From: CAZJJZ01 sp964546505
Lineage (GTDB): Bacteria > Patescibacteriota > Gracilibacteria > UBA1369
DNA: 46,203 nt
Direction: 5' to 3'
NCBI GenBank assembly: GCA_964546505.1
Contig: CAZJJZ010000009.1
Coordinates: 1-46,203, forward strand
The notes below the pieces were generated by a model. It had not been told where the DNA came from and searched no databases. It was given only the letters and a program-made list of their open reading frames with translations. Below, piece by piece: positions 41,700-46,203 of this stretch. Numbering within the stretch: position 1 is the first letter of the stretch; every line of letters begins with the position of its first letter. The position numbers and the translations under genes were made by a program.

Positions 41700-42980
41700 T
41701 TAGAGTAACAGAGTGGCAAGTCCTAAAAACACAAAAAAACCGCAAACATCAGTCGCTGTTGTGACAAAAACTGTGGAAGCGACTGCTGGATCAACTTTGA
41801 TCATTTTGAAAATGAGCGGTATCAGTGATCCAAAAAAACCGGCGACAAAAAGATTGGTAACCATGGCAACTGCAGCCACTAAACCAAGTAAGGGATTTTG
41901 ATTGAAAATGATGGCAATTGCTGCAACCAAAAAGCCATTGATAATGCCGTTGATACTACCTGCCAAACCTTCTTTGAGAATGATTTTCCAGGCGGTTTTA
42001 ATTTCGATGTGGTTGAGAGCTAGCCCTCTTGTCACAACCGCCAGTGTTTGCGTGGCGGTGTTACCTCCCATACCGGCTATAATGGGCATGTAAGCCGCCA
42101 GTACTACTGTTTTGCTGATTGTGTCGCTAAATAAGCTCACCACATAGGCGGCCAAAAAGGCTGTTCCCAAGTTGATGATAAGCCATAAGTAACGAGATTT
42201 TACTTTTACATAAATGGGGTCAGAGACATTTTCATCTTTTTGGACACCCGCAAATCCAAAGAGGTCTTCGGTGTCCTCTGACTGTGCTACTTTTACCAAG
42301 TCTCTTGGTTTGATGATACCAAGAACGGATTCGTCTTTTTCCAAAACTACAATGTTCTCGCGGTCATTTTGATCGAAAATCTTCAAAATTTCTTCTTGAT
42401 CCAGATCCGCTTTAATCGCTTTTGCCGGTTTGATATGCGGTAGGATAAATTTATCGGTGGCTGTGAAAATACTGGTAATTGGTAACACTCCCGCCAATTT
42501 GCCACGGTTGCTGACCAGAATTGTGGGAAGATTGGGTTTTTTGAGGAGATGTTTTTTTAACTTTTCTTTGACATCGTTGAAAGTGGATTTTTGGTAGACG
42601 ATAATGTAGTCCAGGGAAACCAGACCACCAGCGGTTTGGGGTTTGAACTTGACCAGAAAGGCCGCTTGATCTTTCTCGTATTTGCGGAGAGCGTTCATGA
42701 TATTGCTGCGTCGCGTTTTGGTGAGGTGGATGGCTAAGTCGGCGATATCGTTTTCATCCAAATAGCGAAATAAGTTGGTGATTTCCGCACTGGAAAGGCC
42801 ACGTAGAATTTTGCTTTTCAAGCGATCCGGTAATTCCAAGAGTATGAAGCCCTGAATATTGGGTGGAATACTTTTAAAGGTTATCACTGGGTGATTGGCT
42901 GAAATCACTTTCAGTCGATAGCTTTGTCGATGATTTTTGTAATAATTCCCCTCGTGGGTGATTAGATTAGTTGCCTGCAT
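41700..42980 (-). CDS. mgtE: MgtE-type Mg2+ transporter
   Basis: 426 residues from ATG 42978-42980. N-terminal helical Mg-sensing domain (PDRLKSKILRGLSSAEITNL, then FRYLDENDIADLAIHL) is shorter than usual. Two CBS domains follow (about residues 120-255). Five membrane helices come last, with the pore motif PIIAGMGGNTATQTLAV and a final helix with TTATDVCGFFVFLGLA. Mg2+ binding to the N and CBS domains normally closes the pore. Followed by the UPF0489 gene in the same transcript. Confidence 0.93.
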   Translation of the reverse strand: MQATNLITHEGNYYKNHRQSYRLKVISANHPVITFKSIPPNIQGFILLELPDRLKSKILRGLSSAEITNLFRYLDENDIADLAIHLTKTRRSNIMNALRKYEKDQAAFLVKFKPQTAGGLVSLDYIIVYQKSTFNDVKEKLKKHLLKKPNLPTILVSNRGKLAGVLPITSIFTATDKFILPHIKPAKAIKADLDQEEILKIFDQNDRENIVVLEKDESVLGIIKPRDLVKVAQSEDTEDLFGFAGVQKDENVSDPIYVKVKSRYLWLIINLGTAFLAAYVVSLFSDTISKTVVLAAYMPIIAGMGGNTATQTLAVVTRGLALNHIEIKTAWKIILKEGLAGSINGIINGFLVAAIAIIFNQNPLLGLVAAVAMVTNLFVAGFFGSLIPLIFKMIKVDPAVASTVFVTTATDVCGFFVFLGLATLLL

Positions 42981-43081
42981 GGAATTAATGTTTGTTATCG
43001 AGCTCGATGATATACAATAATAGAAATGTTTGGTAGAGCAAAAGATTTTTGTTAAATTGATATTACTTAACCAATATAAAA

Positions 43082-43915
43082 ATGCCACAAAATGATCATG
43101 TTAAAGGGAGTCAGTTCTTAAGTTTTTCTAAAGGAATATTTTTCTTGGTAGCCACGTTGCTATTGATACCGTTATTGATTGGCAGTGTGTTTGCTTTAGG
43201 AGGATCGCCTTGGTATAAATCCATCAAGGCCGAGGTAACTGAGCAGCCCTATGCCAGAACTGTTACAGTCAATGGTGAGGGTAAAATTTCAGCTAAGCCG
43301 GACATCGCCTTGATTAGCCTATCGGTGGAATCCGCTGGCAAAACTGTCAAGGAGGTGACTTTAGATAATAATAACAAAATGAACAAGGTGATTGCCGAGG
43401 TAAAGGCTTTGGGTGTTAAGGCCGAGGATATCACCACAACTGGCTACAATTTATATCCTCGCTATAGCGACAGTTATGTGATATCACCAATTACGAGCGT
43501 CAAAGAAGCTAAAACTCCGGAAATTATTGGTTATACTTTGAGTCAATCAGTGCAGGTAAAGGTGCGTGATTTAAGCAAAGTAGATGATGTGTTGGATAAA
43601 GGTATTCTCGCTGGAGCCAATCAAGTAGGCGGTTTGAGTTTCGATATTGATGATACCGGAAAAATCAAGGCTGCTGCGCGTGAACAAGCTTTCCAAAAAG
43701 CAAGAGAAAAGGCTGAAGCAATGGCACAGGCTGCTGGAGTGAAATTGGGTAGAGTGGTTACTTTTTCTGAAAGCTACAACAATTATCCTCTATACTCTAA
43801 CTATGCCATGAATCTAAGAACTGCTGATATGGCCGCCGAGGCAGTGGCACCAAGCATTGAAGCCGGTAGTAAAGATCTCAATGTTAATGTAAGTGTTACC
43901 TACGAAATTGAATAA
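43082..43915 (+). CDS. SIMPL-domain (DUF541) exported protein
   Basis: 277 residues. An N-terminal membrane segment (GIFFLVATLLLIPLLIGSVF, about 18-37) serves as signal anchor. The SIMPL domain follows: RTVTVNGEGKISAKPDIALI near residue 59, the VKAEDITTTGYNLYPRY strand, a KAAAREQAFQKAREKAEAMA helix and LGRVVTFSES. Members (BP26/OMP28 in Gram-negatives) form channel-like oligomers and are linked to stress resistance. Ends in a strong terminator. Confidence 0.9.
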   Translation: MPQNDHVKGSQFLSFSKGIFFLVATLLLIPLLIGSVFALGGSPWYKSIKAEVTEQPYARTVTVNGEGKISAKPDIALISLSVESAGKTVKEVTLDNNNKMNKVIAEVKALGVKAEDITTTGYNLYPRYSDSYVISPITSVKEAKTPEIIGYTLSQSVQVKVRDLSKVDDVLDKGILAGANQVGGLSFDIDDTGKIKAAAREQAFQKAREKAEAMAQAAGVKLGRVVTFSESYNNYPLYSNYAMNLRTADMAAEAVAPSIEAGSKDLNVNVSVTYEIE

Positions 43916-43930
43916 ACCATACTGACAATC

Positions 43931-43957
43931 GCCCCGGCTGCGCCGGGGCTTTTTTTT
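43931..43957 (+). terminator. Intrinsic terminator of the SIMPL-domain gene
   Basis: GCCCCGGC-tgc-GCCGGGGC followed by eight T. Very strong stem; the T-run overlaps the stop of the convergent polX. Confidence 0.92.
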
Positions 43958-45689
43958 ATTTTCGCAAAAATTTGCTAATTTCAGCGACAGATAAAGTGTT
44001 TATGACTGCTTTTTTCTCCAACCAACCGCGCTGTGCCTGCCAAATGCCATAGCGAGTATTGATTTCTTGTCCGGGACGATGGAAATCTGTATTGATGGCG
44101 AATTTAACGCCAAATGTTTGACCAAATTTTAGAGCAGAATCAGGTGGATCGAGACGTTTCGGATTAGAATTGATTTCGATAATTACTTGTTGTTGTACTG
44201 CAGCCAGAAAGATTTTTTCCAAATCCAAAATCAAACCATTTCTTTCGTTCAAGAGTCGCGCCGTTAAATGACCGATCATGTGGACGCGGGGATGACTGAT
44301 GGCTTTGAGGAGGCGTTCTGTTTGATCGTGTGCCGGCAAGACTGTGTCGTGGATAGAGGCGATCACGAAGTCGAATTGCTCAAGGGTCTCGTTTGCTAAG
44401 TCCAAAGTACCGTCCGCTAAAATATCACACTCCACACCCTTGAAAATTTTCAGGCCGCTAATCTTTTCGGCGCGGGCAATTTCCTCGAAATAGGCTTTGA
44501 GATGTGAATTAGAGATCATGCCGTTTGTTTGTTCGAAAGACCAAGAATGATCAGTTTGGGCGTAATAGAGATGTCCTTTGAGCTGCATAGTTTGAGCAAC
44601 TTCTACTATTCTTAGCTGTCCATCGCTTTGAGTGGAATGAGTATGCAGGTCACCTCGTAAGTCGGTTTCTGCTATCAAGTTGGGGAGCCGCCGCTCTTGA
44701 GCGGCGGCGATTTCGCCGTTGTCTTCGCGCAGGCGGGGTGAGATGAAGGGTAGATTGAAAGCCTGAAAAACCTCATCTTCATGTTCTCCACCGATTCTGA
44801 TTTCCTGATCATTTTCCAATTTGAAAATGCCGTATTCGCTGATTTTATAATTTTGTTTTTTGGCTAAATTGCGCAGTGCCACGTTGTGGGCTTTGGACCC
44901 TGTGAAATAGTGCAGAGCGGCTCCGAAGGTGTTTTCGGGGATTATGCGCAGATCAACTTGAATGCCGTTTTTGAGGATGGCGGAGCCGCGTGTAGTACCA
45001 CTAGCCAAGAGATGTTGAAAACCCGGATATTTTTGGAAGAAGGGTAAAATTTCCGCTTGATGTAAGTCTTGGCTGGTACTGAGTAGAATGTCGATATCGC
45101 CCACTGTTTCTTTGCCGCGGCGCAAGCTGCCGGCATATTCAATTTTGCTGATTTGTGAAAGTTGTTTGAGGTAGTTGATCAGATTTTCTGCTAGTTCATA
45201 AGCTTCATTCAATAGCATGCGTTTGGAGTTGACCTGTTTTTCCTGCAGGGCGACTAAAATTTCTTTTTCTGATTGTGCTCCCATTCTGGGTAAAGTCTGC
45301 AGCTGTCCGTTGAGAGCGGCGTTACGCAGTTTTTCTACATTATCAATTCCTAAACTATCAAAAAAAAGTCTGGCCTTTTTGGGTCCAATTCCACGAATAT
45401 TCATGATTTCTAAAATGCCATAACCGTATTTAACCAGTAGTTTAACCAAAAAATCACAGTTACCGGTTTCTAACATCTCGATGATCTTGTTTCTTAAGTC
45501 GGTACCAATATTGGGTAATTGCTCCAACTCTTCAGGATGTTGCTGATAAGTTTCAGTCAGTTCAGTAGCTAATCCTCTCACTGTCTCGGCCGCACGTTGA
45601 TAAGCGATTATTCGGAAACGGTTAGCGTTTTCAAAAGCCAGAAGGTTGGCGATGTCTTCAAAATTTTGGGCAATTTGACGGTTTTCCAT
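43956..45689 (-). CDS. polX: Family X DNA polymerase with PHP domain
   Basis: 577 residues from the ATG at 45687-45689, next to a 22-N gap. Order: N-terminal 8-kDa-like helix-hairpin-helix part (RFRIIAYQRAAETVRGL, IRGIGPKKARLFFDSLG), the nucleotidyltransferase core with AGSLRRGKETVGDIDILL and the third Asp in VDLRII, then a PHP phosphoesterase/exonuclease domain with GDLHTHSTQSDGQ, AQTDHSWSF, GVECDILADG, IASIHD, MIGHLTARLL and NTDFHRPGQE. Acts in base-excision-type gap filling; PHP gives 3'-end trimming. Full family length. Confidence 0.95.
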   Translation of the reverse strand: MENRQIAQNFEDIANLLAFENANRFRIIAYQRAAETVRGLATELTETYQQHPEELEQLPNIGTDLRNKIIEMLETGNCDFLVKLLVKYGYGILEIMNIRGIGPKKARLFFDSLGIDNVEKLRNAALNGQLQTLPRMGAQSEKEILVALQEKQVNSKRMLLNEAYELAENLINYLKQLSQISKIEYAGSLRRGKETVGDIDILLSTSQDLHQAEILPFFQKYPGFQHLLASGTTRGSAILKNGIQVDLRIIPENTFGAALHYFTGSKAHNVALRNLAKKQNYKISEYGIFKLENDQEIRIGGEHEDEVFQAFNLPFISPRLREDNGEIAAAQERRLPNLIAETDLRGDLHTHSTQSDGQLRIVEVAQTMQLKGHLYYAQTDHSWSFEQTNGMISNSHLKAYFEEIARAEKISGLKIFKGVECDILADGTLDLANETLEQFDFVIASIHDTVLPAHDQTERLLKAISHPRVHMIGHLTARLLNERNGLILDLEKIFLAAVQQQVIIEINSNPKRLDPPDSALKFGQTFGVKFAINTDFHRPGQEINTRYGIWQAQRGWLEKKAVINTLSVAEISKFLRK

Positions 45690-45807
45690 NNNNNNNNNNN
45701 NNNNNNNNNNNGCTTGATTGTAGTTGATTGTGTGAACGGATAACAAGGTTGCATTTGGTCATGATTCAAAATAGAATAGAAACGCTGAAAGCCAAAATAA
45801 AAAACTT
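45690..45807. other. Assembly gap and divergent intergenic region
   Basis: 22 N (45690-45711) directly against the polX start, then about 96 bases before the partial plus-strand gene. Promoters for both should be here; none is complete in the visible bases. Confidence 0.5.
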
Positions 45808-46203
45808 TTGACCAAGATCAATCCTCAAAATCTGGATTTTTGGGATGGTAATTCGCCACTTCAACCTACTCAGCCAAGTGGTTTTGTGACTATGCGACCG
45901 CCAAAATCGATCACAATTCCGCCATTAAGCATGGAAAGGTCTAAATATTTGCCTGCGAATAGTCTGGTGCCACCACCTCCAGAAAGTGAATTTTCTGATT
46001 TGCCACCGCAAGTGGTGAGTGTGGAGGCATTGAAAATTCGTTATGCCTTGGATGAAACTGAGTTAATGCAATCTGTTAATGAAGAGGTCAAAAATAAGGT
46101 TCTGAAATTTTTGCGTTATAAGTATCCTTGGTGGGAATCGCAGGTACCTGTGGAGTTGGCTTGGGGTCAATTAAATTGCGGCCTGATGATTATTCCGGTA
46201 GCG
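45808..46203 (+). CDS. Partial hypothetical protein running off the window
   Basis: An open frame from a TTG at 45808 to the window end (132 codons); an in-frame stop lies at 45772-45774, so the start is between these, and no ATG is available before residue 33. Residues 1-70 are Pro/Ser-rich (SGFVTMRPPKSITIPPLSME, then SLVPPPPESEF). From about 75 it becomes a regular helical domain (EALKIRYALDETELMQSVNE). The proline-rich-then-helical layout resembles 14612-15763. Function unknown. Confidence 0.55.
   Translation, partial: MTKINPQNLDFWDGNSPLQPTQPSGFVTMRPPKSITIPPLSMERSKYLPANSLVPPPPESEFSDLPPQVVSVEALKIRYALDETELMQSVNEEVKNKVLKFLRYKYPWWESQVPVELAWGQLNCGLMIIPVA

Noticed and set aside
43931..43957. 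GC-rich palindrome as a regulator site
   Set aside because: The T-run and position after a stop make it a plain intrinsic terminator.
1..46203. Alternative genetic code (TGA as Gly, as in Gracilibacteria)
   Set aside because: TGA serves as the natural stop of alkD, msrB and other conserved genes, and no conserved protein requires TGA read-through.
1..46203. CRISPR array, prophage or insertion sequence
   Set aside because: No regularly spaced repeats, no integrase, transposase or phage structural gene seen. The His-codon repeat at 27970-28100 is part of a protein.

Overview
The window looks like a chromosome segment from a small-genome bacterium of the Candidate Phyla Radiation (Patescibacteria) type. 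This is an inference from gene style: dense packing, many short unrecognised proteins, housekeeping genes scattered among unknowns, and translational coupling. The standard genetic code is used, because TGA ends alkD, msrB and others. The sequence is a draft scaffold. It holds seven runs of N, and at least three real genes (sodB, the ZIP transporter and the COG0523 GTPase) are broken in frame by an N run whose length is wrong. I give the joined gene in each case.

Layout. 1-101: 3' end of a RelE-like toxin with a poly-A frameshift. 104-5232 (minus): phosphohexomutase, a small lipoprotein and six unknown genes, ending in a tandem pair of paralogues with a pre-toxin-TG-like segment. 5335-6522: two unknown plus-strand genes. 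6537-8420 (minus): smpB and asnS. 8596-11108: an aminotransferase and a fused prephenate/arogenate dehydrogenase-dehydratase, a compact late Tyr/Phe module. 11141-13199: ABC exporter relic, a small ORF, lgt and a DMT transporter. 13296-17225: a protein with two cyclase-like domains, an unknown, and a helical-repeat protein cut by a gap. 17450-19118: sodB and a patatin. 19107-21911 (minus): a coupled set ygjP-alkD-pgsA-metallophosphoesterase. 22036-25420: unknowns plus a divergent SAM-hydrolase-like gene behind a possible transcription attenuator.

The most notable region is 25560-29343: a ZIP metal transporter, a nicotianamine-synthase family protein, a COG0523 (CobW/ZigA-type) GTPase with a His-rich metal-binding stretch, and a Fur/Zur-family regulator. 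The last three genes overlap and form one operon. Its promoter carries two copies of a GACATTGTC-centred near-palindrome, one lying between the -35 and -10. This reads as a self-regulated zinc (or other divalent metal) acquisition system with its own small metallophore. I know of no description of such a set in this kind of organism, but I could not search.

29352-35881: a DUF5684-like membrane protein broken by a 32-bp duplication, msrB-msrA, a Ca2+/Na+ exchanger, a DUF1761 protein, an AAC(3)-I-like acetyltransferase, tRNA-Ser(GGA), a lipoprotein, rpmB and an M50 protease. 35882-36148 is non-coding with imperfect inverted repeats. 36149-46203: unknowns, a UvrD helicase fused to a Fe-S RecB-type nuclease, a UPF0489 protein, mgtE, a SIMPL-domain protein, polX, and the start of an unknown gene running off the end.

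The functional themes are metal homeostasis (Zn, Mg, Ca), oxidative defence (sodB, msrA/B), DNA repair (alkD, UvrD-nuclease, polX) and envelope lipid/lipoprotein work (lgt, pgsA, patatin).
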